Source of the DNA: Amaurobius ferox
Lineage: Eukaryota > Arthropoda > Arachnida > Araneae > Amaurobiidae
DNA length: 64,000 nucleotides
Direction of reading: 5' to 3'
Assembly (NCBI GenBank): GCA_951213105.1
Contig: OX578142.1
Span: forward strand, 8,728,149 to 8,792,148
Shown here: positions 10,342-21,934 of the stretch, in pieces
Layout of the letters: each line of letters starts with the position of its first letter
Position numbering within the stretch: the stretch's first letter is position 1
Made by a program: the position numbers and the translations under genes
Notes under the pieces: model-generated
The model's database searches: none
What the model saw: the letters and a program-made list of their open reading frames with translations, nothing else
Told to the model about the DNA's origin: nothing

Positions 10342-12079
10342 AATGTAAAAAATCAATGGTTTCAGTTGGCATATAAACTAAAGCTGGAGATCAATTACTA
10401 ACACCTGCTGTAACCGAAACAATCATACTATAAAGAATCTGCACCTACTAAAAAAAATGTAAAATCACCATCAAAATCTTTTTATAATCATACACCTGCT
10501 TTACCTGGAAACTTACAAAACAAAACTTCTGATGGAAAATCAATCAAATTCAAAGACACTAATGTAAAAAGAGTTAAAACAATTAATAAATTTGCTAAGC
10601 TGAAGGTGTCAAGGGAGGTTCCTACTTCCAAAAGACCCCTACTAAAACAGACTTTTAAAAAAAAAAACTAAAGATCAGCTGTCTGTAGATGATGCTGTAG
10701 TTGGATATGTTTCTGGGGACAAGGGTATGGAGATGTAGGAGATCCTTCAAGGGAAGATTACCTCCATATCGTCAGTTTAGTTTTTTCCTTTATGGCTAGT
10801 GTTATTTCTTGGAATTGTCGTGGTTTTCACAACAAACTTTATAATATAAAAGTCCTTATAAAGAATTATAGCAGTCAAGTCTATAGATACAGGCAAAGTT
10901 TGCCGCTTCAGCACTATTAGAAAAGATTATGATCAAGGACGTAAGGTCTCTGGTGGTGTTACATTACTTATGTCACATAACTACCCTTCTCTACTATTGT
11001 CCAACTTAATACACAATTACGAGCAGTGGCTGTTTAAATTCATCTTAATGCATTGATTACAGTTTGCTGTATATACCTTCTACCTAATGACCACATTAAT
11101 CAAAGTAAATTCAATAGCATGATTAATCAACTTTCTGCTCCATTTCTGATCTTGGGTGACTTCAACGGTCACAATCCTCTATAGGGGAACAGTGACATAA
11201 ATGACAGAGGACAGCAAATTGAACAGTTCATTAATGATCATAGTTTGTGCCTTTTCAAAGATAAGGAACACACCTACTTTCATGAACCTAGCAGGACTTT
11301 TCATACTATTGACCTTGTCCTTTGTACACCTTCTATTTTTCTTTTCTGGAACTTTATAGTTGATAATGACCTTCATAATAGTGATCATTTTTCGGTCATC
11401 TTTTCTAGCAGTCAAGTCATTTGCTAAACGGCCATCTCGCTATATTTTCAAAGCCAATTGGGTACAATATACTATCTCTGCTGAGATTACTGATCACATT
11501 GTCCAAAGCTGCGATATTGACACTGCAGTAGATAGTGTTACTTGACTGCTAATCAATGCAGCAAATACTGCTATTCCAAAAAGCTCACCCAAAACACCAA
11601 AATATTACTTTCCTTGGTGGACTTCAGAATGCATAGAGGCCATTCAGCTGCTTTCAGGACTTTATAGAGAACATCCCATTTTCATTCTAAATTGCAACTA
11701 TTAGTTCCTCATTTGACATAGCTAATGAAATTGCCGAAGAGTTTGCAAATGTCTCTAATGCAGCAAACTACCCTGAACCATTACTCACAAACTTAGATTG
11801 GAAACAAAACTATTGTTTTCCCAGAAACAAATAACCTACAGTACAATTCACAGTTTACCATGCCAGAATTGATGATAGCCTTATCAAAAACACATAAAAC
11901 TTGTAGTGGACCAGACGAAATGAATTATCTCATGCTCAAACACTTTTCTCATGACTCCTTGTTGAACCTCCTGCATCTGTTTAACAGAATCTGGTTTAAA
12001 CATAAATTTCCTAGATCATGGCAAAGAGCCATTACCATTCCCATCATAAAACCAGGTAAGGACCCACTAAGTCCTATAA

Positions 12080-12766
12080 CCCTTTTGCATCAGCAGCATT
12101 CCGGAGCTGCTGCAGCCCAAAAGACGGAGCATTTCGCTTCCGAACTGTTCCCAAAGGACGGCAAATTTTTTGCGCTAAGCCTAACTCTCGAAAAAAATTC
12201 ACTAAAAATCACCTATTCAACACAGAAATCTACTTTTTTCAGAAATAAAAAAATATTTATTTTCTATTTGATGTATATTTTTCATACAAATCTGAATACA
12301 AAATACTCGTTAGTTGCTCCCATTCTTTTATCCGAAATAAACGAATAATTTCACTGCTTCTAACCCCCCCCCCCTGCCCCAATAAAAAAAATACTCTCTT
12401 ATATTCCTATGATTCACCAACGAAATCATAACGCTGAAATAAAAACAAAACCCGAAACTCAATTATAAAATTGTTGATGCTGCGAGAATTGCTCTGTCTG
12501 TTTATATTACAAAATCATGTTTCACTGCTCCAAATGGAGAAATAATTCATTGGATTCTCCTTATGCCAAGGTCATGCATCTGCAAAATACATTGAAGTTA
12601 GTTCCACGGACATTTAACGTCATCTAGTAGACAAATTAAAATGTTTCATGTGAAGGCGTGCCACTCTCCGTTTACGGTAAAGTTTCCTCCGTCACGAGTG
12701 CGTGCCGTCCGTCCTTGAATACAAGTTCCCAGCCGACATGCTGGCGTGCCAATCGTCCCGAAAGGG
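12080..12766. mobile_element. piggyBac-type MITE inside LINE-1 RT
   Basis: The 687-bp insert begins CCCTTTTGC and ends CGAAAGGG, and is flanked by ATAA (12076-12079) and TTAA (12767-12770). TTAA duplication with a CCCTTT terminus is the signature of the piggyBac superfamily; one copy has a single T-to-A change. Removing the insert restores the RT reading LSPxSYRSIALTR. It has no transposase, so it is non-autonomous. The apparent 162-codon frame at 11860-12348 runs from LINE into MITE and is not a real protein. Confidence 0.8.
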
Positions 12767-14018
12767 TTAAGTTATCGATCTATAGCACTCACACGCTGTG
12801 TATGCAAACTACTTGAAAAAATGGTGAATGCTAGAGACTTGTGTATTTTTTAGAAAGTAATAAAATATTATCGCCACATCAAAGTGGCTTTCAACAAGGT
12901 AGATCTACTATCGACAATCTTATTGCATTAGAATCACAAATTAGTACTTCCTTTCTTAGGCGAAAACCATTTAGTCTTAATATTTTTTTATATAGACAAA
13001 GCCTATGATTGAACATGGCACTATGGTATTATTAAGGACCTTTTTGATTCTAATTTAAAGGGTAATCTTCCCATTTTTATTTGAAATTTTTTAGATTACA
13101 GGACATTCCAAGTTCGCATTGGTTCAATTCTCTCACACACATATATACAAGAAGAGGGAGTGTACTGTACCACAAGGATGTGTACTGAGTGTGACATTTT
13201 TTAATATCAAAATCAACAGTATTTTAAACCAATTACCATTGTCAGTTCATAAAACCATGTATGTTGATGATCTGCAGGTTTCCTACCAAGCACATGATAT
13301 GCTTTCAGTTGAACAACATTGTCAAGCTGCTGTTAATATCTTGTGATGGATAAATGTAAATGGATTCGGTTTTTCCACTCAAAAGACATGTTGTATTCAC
13401 TTCACAAGAAAACATAGTATTCACTTACCTCAGAAATCTTAATGGGGGACGTTAAGATCACAGTAATAGACGAAGTAAAGCTTCTCAGGGTCTGGTTTAA
13501 TAAGAAGCTCACTTTCTTGCCCCACATACATAAACTGCTAAAGAAATGTGAGAAAGCTCTGAACATCCTGAAAGTCCTTTCAAATACCAAATGGGGGGCA
13601 AATCGTACTTCCATGCTTCGTATCTACTGAGCGTACCTTATTCGTTCAAAGTTTGAATATGTATGTTCTGTGTATGAATCAGCATGAGCATTTGTACTTA
13701 AAGCTTGATCCAATCCATAATAATGCTCTTTGTATTTGTCCTGGTGCCTTTAGAACGTCTCCTATTCAGAGCATATACGTTGACTGTAATGAGACATCTC
13801 TCAAACTTAGGCGAGAACAGCTCTCACTTAATTATCATTTCAGAGTCATGTCCATGAACTACCATCCTTTGAAACATATCATTCTGGATGTGCAGTATGA
13901 TCGATTGTATTCAACCCGACCCTCCTGTATTCCTTCCTTTGGCATGCAAATATGTAATAGTATAGCATCAACTATACTAGAAAATCTTAATATCAGGAAG
14001 AGATAGTCTTGTTGTTGA

Positions 14019-14295
14019 GACCCAGACTGTCCAACCTACCAGAAAGGTGTAAGGTAACTGTTTGGATGGTCGGGAAGTGTCATCCAATTTAGACCGGAAC
14101 CCAGTGGGGGTGGCATCCACAGGGACTGTATCCTCCTTCCCCTACCACCAACCTCTTTGAAGGACTTACGGACCCACATGTTTAACGTGATTGTACTCCG
14201 CATGAACACTGCGGCAGTTTGGGCTGCAGCGAGAATCGAACCCGGGCCTACTGAATGCAATTCCCGCACGCTAACCACTGGACTACCGTGCCCCT
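14019..14295 (-). mobile_element. tRNA-derived SINE inserted in LINE-1
   Basis: On the minus strand the 5' end reads GGGGCACGGTAGTCCAGTGG (A-box region) and later GGCCCGGGTTCGATTC (B-box), the tRNA-like promoter pair of a Pol III SINE. The body runs to a 3' end of GTCTGGGTCTCAACAACAAG. It closely matches the SINE at 58033-58319. Short imperfect direct repeats (AAGAGATAGT / AAAGAGTAGT) flank it as a likely target duplication. Confidence 0.85.
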
Positions 14296-14413
14296 AAAGA
14301 GTAGTACACATAATTCCATTCGTGTTCAACTGTTTGCAAAACATAGAGATTTATTTAAGGAGTTCACTCCTATTTTTACAGATGGCTCCAAAACAGCAGC
14401 ACATGTCGGATTT

Positions 14414-14518
14414 GCTTCTGTATATAATGATATAGTTAAGTCTTTTAAGCTTCTGTATATAATGATATAGTTAAGTCTTTTAAGCTTCTGTATATAATGA
14501 TATAGTTAAGTTTTTTAA
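14414..14518 (+). repeat. 35-bp unit triplicated inside RNase H
   Basis: Units start at 14414, 14449 and 14484 with GCTTCTGTATATAATGATAT and are nearly identical. Because 35 is not a multiple of three, the expansion breaks the RNase H frame. It is a recent local slippage or duplication event in a dead element. Confidence 0.9.
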
Positions 14519-15450
14519 GCTTCATACCTCTTGTTCCTACTGCAGAAATCATAGCAATTTATCAGTCATTAATTTTCATCTCCCATCAAAGGGTAAAAAG
14601 GCATATCATATATACAGATTCATTAAGTTCTTTGTAATTTCTATCATCCAGAATGGCCATGCATCATCCCATTGCCTCAGATATCCTCCAGCTTGTGCAT
14701 CATCTGAAGGCACAAGGACACCAAATTCAGTTTTGTTGGGTTCCGGGATATGCGGGTATTAAGGAAAATGAATTGGCAAATACTGCTGCAAAAACAGCTA
14801 ATGATATTCTGAATCATCCCATCCCTTTGATAGATATAAAAAAAAACTACATAATATATGGTAAATGGCAACATTCATGGAATCAACAATCCCAAAATAA
14901 ATTGTATGAAATAAAGCCCTTAGTACAAAAGTGGACTAGTTTTCAGTGTAGGAAACTTGATGTTATCAACTTGCCAACTCAATACTATAACCAACTCGCT
15001 TACTAATTGATCACACACGTTTTACACACAGACATTTGCTTATAGGTGAATGTGAGCCCTCTTGTAACTGGTGTCAAACATCAGTGAGTGTAAAGCACTT
15101 TTTAACCGAGTGCACTAACTTCAGACATCATTGTCTTAAGCACTTCATGACTTCTGATATTACTTTAATGGACTTGATAGGAGAAGCTCCTCATCCTAAC
15201 CTGTTTTCATTTTTGTTGGATATAGGATTTTTTTACCATATATAACTTTTTACCTCTCACTTTGTATCATTCTTTTACCGTCTATCACCTGATTTTAAAT
15301 TTACATTGTCATGTTATTTTGGTTTACATTTTAAAAATTTTATATTATACGCTTGTTATTGTCTTTTACTCATAAATTAGTTGTTTGTTTTACCATGTGT
15401 GTGGTGCAGCATATCCTTTTTGAATTTTGTGCTACAAAACCCCAATCTAC

Positions 15451-15480
15451 CAACCAACCAACCAACCAACCAACCAACCA
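15451..15480 (+). repeat. (CCAA)n tail of LINE-1
   Basis: Perfect tetranucleotide repeat directly after the LINE 3' UTR, consistent with a tandem-repeat tail in place of poly(A). Confidence 0.75.
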
Positions 15481-15628
15481 GTTTTCCTTAGGTCTATGAT
15501 CCCTCTCTAAATCTGACAATTGTTCCTAGAGCCCATTGAGTACGTCTCAATAGCATCTTTGTACACAACTTGCCTTATCAAAGCAGAAAATCAAGTTCCA
15601 ATTGCCCTTGAGTGAGAACACTGGTCAT

Positions 15629-15816
15629 TTAAAATGCTGCACGATCCGACCTTTTAATGAGCCCTATAACATCATTGGCTCTGACAATTTGATCATTTGC
15701 ATAGCTTATGAAACAACATTTGCATGTTTCGCATCTGTACCTGAATTTTTTTGCAACAGAGTGTATTTTCTTAACACAAAAAGGCAGTATAGTGGAACCT
15801 TCAACAGAAAGGTTTT
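15629..15816 (-). CDS. Candidate host exon, unrecognised Cys-rich protein
   Basis: On the minus strand a pyrimidine-rich stretch ending CTATAG at 15817-15822 resembles a splice acceptor. The frame that follows begins ENLSVEGSTILPFCVKKIHS, contains YRCETCKCCFISY with four closely spaced cysteines, and ends at a stop near 15629. Base composition is richer than its neighbours. An 85-codon + strand frame overlaps it (15602-15859) and cannot be excluded. I do not recognise the protein, and it could be a terminal exon or an unidentified element. Confidence 0.25.
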
Positions 15817-15822
15817 CTATAG

Positions 15823-17690
15823 AGAAAGAATAAAATTGCATACATTAGCTTACCTGTAGATCACTAGATCTTGGGAATCTAGTTAGTGAGGATTAGAAAA
15901 TAGACAGAGTTCCTACCTGTTCAGTTATGAAATTAAAAAAACTACCAATATTTAACATATAATATGCTGTAAATAATCCTACCAAATATAAAAAACAGTT
16001 TTTTTAAAAAATATAAATAAAGTGTTTATAGGCACATGTCCACAAGATTTTCTATCACATATGGAAAGGACATTTCATTCATGCATGTTTACAATGTATT
16101 AATTTAAATAATTTACAGTTTATTTTGTATTTTTTAATTAATAATTATCTTTGTGTATTAATGCAGCTAGATTTGGAATAAAACTCGAAGCTAAAAACTT
16201 TTGATCAATACAGCTTGAAATCAAAGGTTCTTCAGGTTTCAGTTTTATTCTATGTAGAGTGAGTTTATACTACCTGAACTATTTATGGTGTACAAAAAAT
16301 CTTGCTAGTAAACAAAATGGAATTACAAATAAATGGTGAATGAAGTTTTTGCATACAGACTATGCATGTACATCTACAACCTGTGACTTGTATAATAACA
16401 TATTAAGATAGACTTAACAATATTAAAACGTGTTATAATTGGCACTTCCTACCACTCCATTCAATATTATAGTAGAAAACTTGAAATATTTGTCATATTT
16501 GATTATTAATCAAATATAACCGTTCATTATTTTCTGATGTTCAGCTAGATTTAACCAAAAACCAAGTAAATAATAAATATCAATATCACATTTTACTAGA
16601 CAAGTAGACTTCTTAAAATCTTTAATTACTTTGTAAAATATATCTATAAAAAATTAGAAACAAAAGTGCTGATTGCATTATAAAAAACTGATTTATGTTT
16701 TCTTATAAAACCAAATGGGAAAAATACATATATGACACTTTTGTGTTTATGTTTATTTACAGTATTATTAAAATATAAGCTGACAGATTAAGGCAATATT
16801 GAATGTCAAAATATAGTATGTGCCATTCTAACATGTATCTTCAAGATTCATTTTATATGAAAGAAGTGATTGAGATGACAATGACAGTAAATATGTTATA
16901 TAATATTGTCATAATTTGTGAGTTTATATTTTTAAACTTTAAACATAAACAAAGTTTCACATATATACTTTTTCCATTTGTTTTCTTAAACAAACAATGC
17001 AATCAGCATTTTTGCTTCTAATATTTTTTTTATTGGGTGAATTAATTGGAGGTGGTGAATGATATATTTATTAGTACAATGTCGTGGAAATTTTTGAATA
17101 CAGTATGTTGGAACAAGGATAATAAAATTTTAAAAAGTACACTTCTAGAGAGCTAACAATTCCTAGAGGGCGAACAATTCTTCAGAGCTAACAATTCCTG
17201 CAGGCATCACTTATTAAAATTGCAACTAATGCATGGCAACACTAACAGATCCTAAGCCTGTTTCATCTCTAATCTACATTCTATATATGATAGCTTACTA
17301 TCATTTCTGTATGTTAAAAAGTTATAAGCAAAATTTTAATAAATAAATTTAACTAAAATGTTGTTTCATTCCAATGTTGGAAATATATAGAATATTCATG
17401 TATATGTGTAATACAATATTACATCATGGAAGTATTATATTTCAAATCATATGTGTTCATAAATATTAAAACAAATTCACTGTAAAACTATAGGTGTTTT
17501 AAACATTAAAATAATTACAGGAAATTGCTGAAACAAATATTTATTTAAGCACTGTAGGTTTCAAATGTCAGTAGAAGCATTTTATGATTAAATATGCAGT
17601 AATTTTTCATCTGTAAAATTAGCTAACATTTGATATGTATCAACATATGGTTTTAGCTTACAGAATTGTAATGTTAAACCAATATAAATA
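15823..17690. other. AT-rich region, no gene seen
   Basis: About 1.9 kb with no recognised coding sequence. A short motif AGCTAACAATTC occurs three times at 17150-17200 with local variation. Confidence 0.4.
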
Positions 17691-19103
17691 CACTCATTGC
17701 CATAAAAATTTGTACACCAAGAAGTAATTGTGGGATTGTAATGGAACTTGGCATGAAGGTACGTGTCAGGCAGATATGCAAATGATTAGAAATACAGCAT
17801 GATTGTGCATTGCGTAATGCCACCAAAGGGCATTGAACTTCATTCTCCCTGGCCCAGAAAAAAGGTACACAGAAGCTTTCTGTCTGTACTTAATTTGTTG
17901 CAGAGGAACCTTTTTCATTAGGGATGCCGTTACATCACTATCAAAGGCAATTAGCTGTCAGAGTTTGAGAAGGGAAGGATCATCGGGATGATGGAAGCTG
18001 GTTGGTCAGCTCAGCCAGTAGCCCGCCACCTAGGCCATTCTAATTTTACTGTGAGAAGGTGTTGGGACAAGTGAACGAGAGAGAGGTTGCATACACGGCA
18101 GCCAGGCTCAGGACGTCCTTGGCAGACCAATAGCTGAGAAGACCATCACATCACCCGACACACACGCACAGCACCAACTGCATCATTGTCCGCCATCCGG
18201 ACACAGGCAGCACCTTCACTACGGGCGGCTCCTGTGTCTGTCTGTACCATTGCGAGGTACTTGGCTGAAGTACATTTGGTATCTCGGTGCCCATTACATG
18301 TGCCGCCAATGACACCCATGCACCACCACCTCCTTTTGGAGTGGTGTCATGCTTGACGGGATTGGACCACAATCGAATGGAACCAGGTCATCTTCAGCGA
18401 CGAATCGAGATTCAATTTGGGCAGTGATGACAATCGTGTATGTGTGTGGAGACCCCGTGACAAATGCCTCAATTCTGCCTTCGCTTTACAGTGGCACACC
18501 ACTCCCACAGCTGGTGTGATGGTATGGGGTGCCATTGCATACGACACCCGGTCACCTCTAATATTGATCCATGGAGCCATGACAGCCCAGCGATACATTT
18601 GTGACATTCTTCAGCCACATGTGTTGCCACTCATGACAGGGTTCCCAGGATGCATTTTTCAACACGACAATGCTCAAGCACACACAGCAAGGGTGTCACA
18701 GGAATGCCACCACCACATTACCACCCTTCCCTGACCTGCCCGATCTCCAGATTTGTCACCGATCAAGCATGTCTCGGATCACTTGGGATAGTAGCTTGGA
18801 CAGCCTACAAGTTTGGTCAAACTAGAGGCGCGCTTACAACAACTGTGGAATGAGATGACGCAGGACACCACACGGGACCTGTATGCCTCAATGCCTGCAC
18901 TTATCGCATCGTGTATTCACACTAGAGGTGGCCCAACAGAGTACTAGAACATCCATTCATTTGTAGTTTTTCCTGTAATAATAATGATCCTTTTGCTTTG
19001 ACTTTGTATCACTTACTTATATCAACGTTGCACTCAGAGATATGAAATTTTATTCGATTCTGACAATTCTTTCTTGTTGTGCAAATTTTTATGGCAGTGA
19101 GTG
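17691..19103 (+). mobile_element. Tc1-like transposon with both ends
   Basis: Terminal inverted repeats of about 30 bp, CACTCATTGCCATAAAAATT on the left and (reverse complement) CACTCACTGCCATAAAAATT on the right, are flanked by TA at 17689-17690 and 19104-19105. The 1413-bp length is close to that expected for Tc1-type elements. The transposase gene inside is broken. Confidence 0.9.
17924..18947 (+). pseudogene. Tc1-like transposase, broken
   Basis: The reading starts MPLHHYQRQLA and shows a paired-like DNA-binding region in shifted frames. The catalytic core is clearest from 18360: VIFSDESRFNLGSDDNRVCV, then GVMVWGAIAY, then IFQHDNAQAHTARVS and, after an in-frame stop, ARSPDLSPIKH. In the last motif the expected glutamate of the DDE triad (PIEH) is lysine. 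The frame ends RGGPTEY. The stop, frameshifts and missing catalytic residue show that it is inactive. Confidence 0.88.
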
Positions 19104-19105
19104 TA

Positions 19106-19539
19106 GTTTTACTTTAAAATATGTTTAATGTGGTTTTGCCATATTTTAAAGTTTTTAACTATTAAATTATATATTTAATGCAATTCCTTCTTTGAAACAT
19201 TTCGTCCATTAATTGCATGATTAGGAAATTTGAAATATGTTAATAAGTCACAAGATTAAAGATGTTTACATAATTAAAACTAAAGCAAATTAAGAAATTT
19301 GTAACATTCTAAACTTTATTTTTTGTGTTCCGAGTATTAAAAAGAATCAAACTACAATATAATTTATTTTTTACCCGTTCAAATACTCTTCAGAAAACCA
19401 TTGAAATATTTTGCCATATAAGTGAAATTTCATAAAAACTGAATAATCGCAATCTACTGATTTCTGTCAGAAATCAGAAGTTCTGCTTAACTATAGAAAT
19501 TCCGTATCAGCAGTAAATACATATTAAAAGAGAAACAAA
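19106..19539. other. AT-rich spacer
   Basis: Nothing recognised. Confidence 0.35.
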
Positions 19540-19870
19540 ATTGCTTACCAAAATGATGCAAACACATGAAAAGATTTTATCCAAGATAGATGCCGGAAGT
19601 CGTTCCGCACAGAATAGTTGACTGATAAAAGACACATGGTGCACTCTTTAGGTCAACGGAAGTTCCAGAAGATGTCATAAAGCACTTCAAATGGCATACG
19701 ATTGGATCCCATTGCAAGATGGTCTTGAGTATGACGTTTGTGGATGTCTTGCTCAGGATATGACAGTTGTAGGATTTACCGGAGCTTTATTGGATGTCCA
19801 CTGGAAATCTGTGGTTGTATGGGAAGTCATCACATTCTGTATTGATAGACCTCCCCAATGAACTGTTTTG
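19540..19870. other. GC-richer unidentified patch
   Basis: Composition rises compared with the flanks and short open stretches exist on both strands, for example WHTIGSHCKM-like + frames, but none is long or recognisable. It could be part of a SEC13-region non-coding exon or an old repeat. A long T-rich tract follows (19921-19975). Confidence 0.2.
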
Positions 19871-19920
19871 GCTGCCTCAAATCCTATGTTTTTGTTTATC
19901 TCTATTATTTAATTATTTAT

Positions 19921-19975
19921 CTTTTTTTTTTTTTTTTTTTTTGCATTTTTTTTTTTGCATTTTTTTGCATTTTTC
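19921..19975. repeat. Poly-T rich tract
   Basis: Runs of T with interspersed GCA. The 102-codon frame across it is low complexity. Confidence 0.7.
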
Positions 19976-20362
19976 CCATTCTAGTGTTTTTTGTTATATA
20001 CCATTATCTGTGAAAGTTTCAATGAATTCAAAGAACTGCTTTTCTTTTTATCTGCTTTTTTCATTTTGTTGCTTAACTTTTAAACATAAGTGTACTTTAT
20101 GAAAAGTTTCATAATGCTGTGAGGCAAACATGCAAATGCTTTATAAATGAAATATTCAATATCTAATAAAGAATTAAATAACATATAGTAATAGCAAATT
20201 AAAAAACAAATTGATTTTTAATCCTACAAAATGAGATGTATAGAATGGTCTTCTCAGCAAACTATGTATCAACAAATTCATATGGTTGCTGATTTAAGAT
20301 CATACTACAGTCTTTTATGAAGCAAAGTGTACAATAATTTTAAAAGTTATCATTAGTAAATA

Positions 20363-20500
20363 CAAGGTTTGTATGTTCATTAAAAACTCCTTAAGAACTC
20401 CTTAAATTCACATTTTATTTTTAAGGGCCCTAAAACTCCTTATTTTTGCTAGAATCTACTTAAAAACTCCTTAAAATTTTTGCCGCTACAAATTACAAAA
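20363..20500 (+). mobile_element. Terminal fragment of a hAT related to 54207-57360
   Basis: CAAGGTTTGTATG followed by repeated AACTCCTTAA motifs and TAAGGGCCCTAAAACTCCTT parallels, step by step, the left end of the hAT at 54207 (CAGGGTTCGTACG, then TAAGGGCCCTTGAAAACTCC). The partner end was not found, so this is a diverged, truncated copy. Confidence 0.55.
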
Positions 20501-20708
20501 TGCAAAAGGAAGCAAGGCAGATGATGAACAGCTTGAAATCGCAACTGTGAGGAATATTATCAAAATGTGAAGATATTACTATTGGTTTTTTTATTAATTT
20601 TTTTTTTCCAAAATCCGATCATTAGCAGGATCAAAAGTAGAAAAGAAAGTATTCTTTAAAATCTATCCATTCCTAACAAATTCAAAAAATTTTTACATAT
20701 TCATGTTT
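20501..20708. other. AT-rich spacer
   Basis: Nothing recognised between the hAT end and the piggyBac element. Confidence 0.35.
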
Positions 20709-20712
20709 TTAA

Positions 20713-21560
20713 CACTAGAACGACAAAAGCGGTCATTTTGACCGCATAACTACTTTGAGAAACGATTCCTCCAAAGTGGCTAATCCCAGCCCATTGAAAT
20801 TTTATAACTTTTCTTATTTTCTTAAAGTTATTGAAAACTCAGAAGAAAATTATTCTAGGTTTTATAATGAGAGAACAAATCAACGATCTTCCTAGAATGA
20901 CGGCAGTGGTCAAAATGACCGCTAGAGAGATTTCACACAATGATGCAATCCAACTGCAGCGTTGCGCTACTGCAAGCCTTAGGAATGATTGCATCAGCTT
21001 TTTAGCATTATTTGGCATGTTTCAAGAAAGAACGACAACTGTGCCCATGCTGGATGTAAATTATTGCATGAAATTTTGGCACAATGTCTCGTGGGAAGCG
21101 ACTGACTACTGATGAGTGTCTAGCACTTTTGCAGCAACTTAGTGAGAATTTCAGTGATAACGGCGGCGATAGTTATGCAGATTTTGTAGTTTCTGATGAA
21201 AATGAAATTACAGAGCACAGCGTCAGCTCCTCAGAGGAGCAAGCAGACTCTGGCGGTAACAATACATCCAATTCAACTCGCCTTCAATGTAATACCTCTA
21301 CTTCAGCAAATCTTCATGTCAAAGATGGTACTGAGTGGAAAATATTGGATCGAAGCACCACTATTTGTGTTTATCATGCGATAAGCCCACCTGTGGAAAA
21401 TGCCAAGAACGCTTATTGCAAAAAATGTGTTGAAGAAGCATCTTAAATGCTGTAACTATAATGTTTTGGTTTTGAATTAACGATATGTTGTATTTTTTCT
21501 GTGACGGTCAAACTGACCACTGCCCGTCGTTCTAGGTTCAAAATATCCATCATTCTAGTG
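20713..21560 (+). mobile_element. Miniature piggyBac element with residual gene
   Basis: The left end CACTAGAACGAC at 20713 follows TTAA (20709-20712). The right end, read inward, is CACTAGAATGAT and is followed by TTGA (21561-21564). Internal copies of a palindrome-like GCGGTCAAAATGACCGC motif lie near both ends (about 20729, 20904 and 21503). The element is 848 bp and carries only the N- and C-terminal parts of a piggyBac transposase. Confidence 0.75.
21084..21446 (+). pseudogene. piggyBac transposase, internally deleted
   Basis: The 120-codon frame begins MSRGKRLTTDECLALLQQLS and continues with an acidic/serine region (DFVVSDENE...SSSEEQ), the form of piggyBac-family N-termini. After about residue 75 it changes to ICVYHAISPPVENAKNAYCKKCVEEAS, which matches the cysteine-rich C-terminal domain decoded at 44640-45070. 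The whole DDD catalytic domain is missing. Internal deletion joined the two ends into one open frame, so a small DNA-binding fusion protein could in theory still be made. Confidence 0.75.
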
Positions 21561-21622
21561 TTGAGCATAAATATCTTTTTGTCAGTAGAAATATCAGTAC
21601 TTTAATTTTTTCTTCCTTTCAG

Positions 21623-21756
21623 TAAATTCCATATCTTGGGCTCCAAATGAATATGGTTTATTACTAGCTTGTGGAAGTTCTGATGGCTCAGTATCCATAT
21701 TGATCAATGATAGTGATGATCACTGGACTGCTAAAAAGATACACAATGCTCATACT
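21623..21756 (+). CDS. SEC13: SEC13 internal exon (WD40 repeat protein)
   Basis: The acceptor TTCTTCCTTTCAG precedes 21623 and the donor GTAAGT follows 21756. With one base carried from the previous exon the product reads [20 protein letters not shown] and continues [20 protein letters not shown] then HNAHT. This matches the segment of SEC13 running from the SVN...WAP motif of one WD40 blade to the NAHT before the next. SEC13 forms the outer COPII coat with SEC31 and is also in the Y-complex of the nuclear pore. The exon is 134 bp, entering in phase 1 and leaving in phase 0. No other SEC13 exon was found in the window, so both flanking introns must be large or the remaining exons lie outside. 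Strict splice sites and an intact frame argue for a working gene. Confidence 0.9.
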
Positions 21757-21934
21757 GTAAGTATGAACTGCTATATCTATAATAGTAAAAGAAGATGTTG
21801 GTCTGTCTATCTGTCTGTATGTTGGTTATATAGCAGAAAATCTAAGCAACCCAAAACTGTGAAATTTGGTATAGTTCAGACCTTGTTGTTTCTAATCCTA
21901 AAGTAGTGGATTTCGCTAACTCAAAAGTTAGATT
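21757..21934 (+). other. SEC13: SEC13 intron start
   Basis: Intron sequence directly after the GTAAGT donor. It contains a short CTGT/CTAT-rich patch near 21800 and no exon. A Gypsy fragment begins about 180 bp downstream. Confidence 0.6.

Larger units (their letters stand above)
10792..15237 (+). pseudogene. LINE-1 ORF2: endonuclease, RT and RNase H
   Basis: ORF2 opens at 10792 with MASVISWNCRGFHNKL, the N-terminal AP-endonuclease motif. Endonuclease pieces continue with LGDFNGHN near 11151 and NSDHFSV near 11380. Reverse transcriptase starts near 11860 (SGPDEMNYLMLKHFS) and, after the MITE, resumes with CVCKLLEKMVN and SPHQSGFQQGRST. The catalytic box MYVDDLQ is at 13257-13277. RNase H begins with IFTDGSK near 14373 and contains FCWVPGYAGIKENELAN near 14730. 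The end carries CEPSCNWCQ...HFLTEC, a C/H motif. Stops, frameshifts and a 35-bp triplication inside RNase H prevent function. Confidence 0.88.
9073..15480 (+). mobile_element. LINE-1: long I-group-like LINE, degenerate
   Basis: The element has a 5' UTR, an ORF1 with zinc knuckles, an ORF2 with AP-endonuclease, reverse transcriptase, RNase H and a terminal C/H motif, and a (CCAA)n tail at about 15451-15480. RNase H presence argues for the I/R1/LOA side of the LINE tree rather than Jockey itself. It is interrupted by a piggyBac-type MITE (12080-12766) and a SINE (14019-14295). Many frameshifts show that it is old. Confidence 0.85.
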
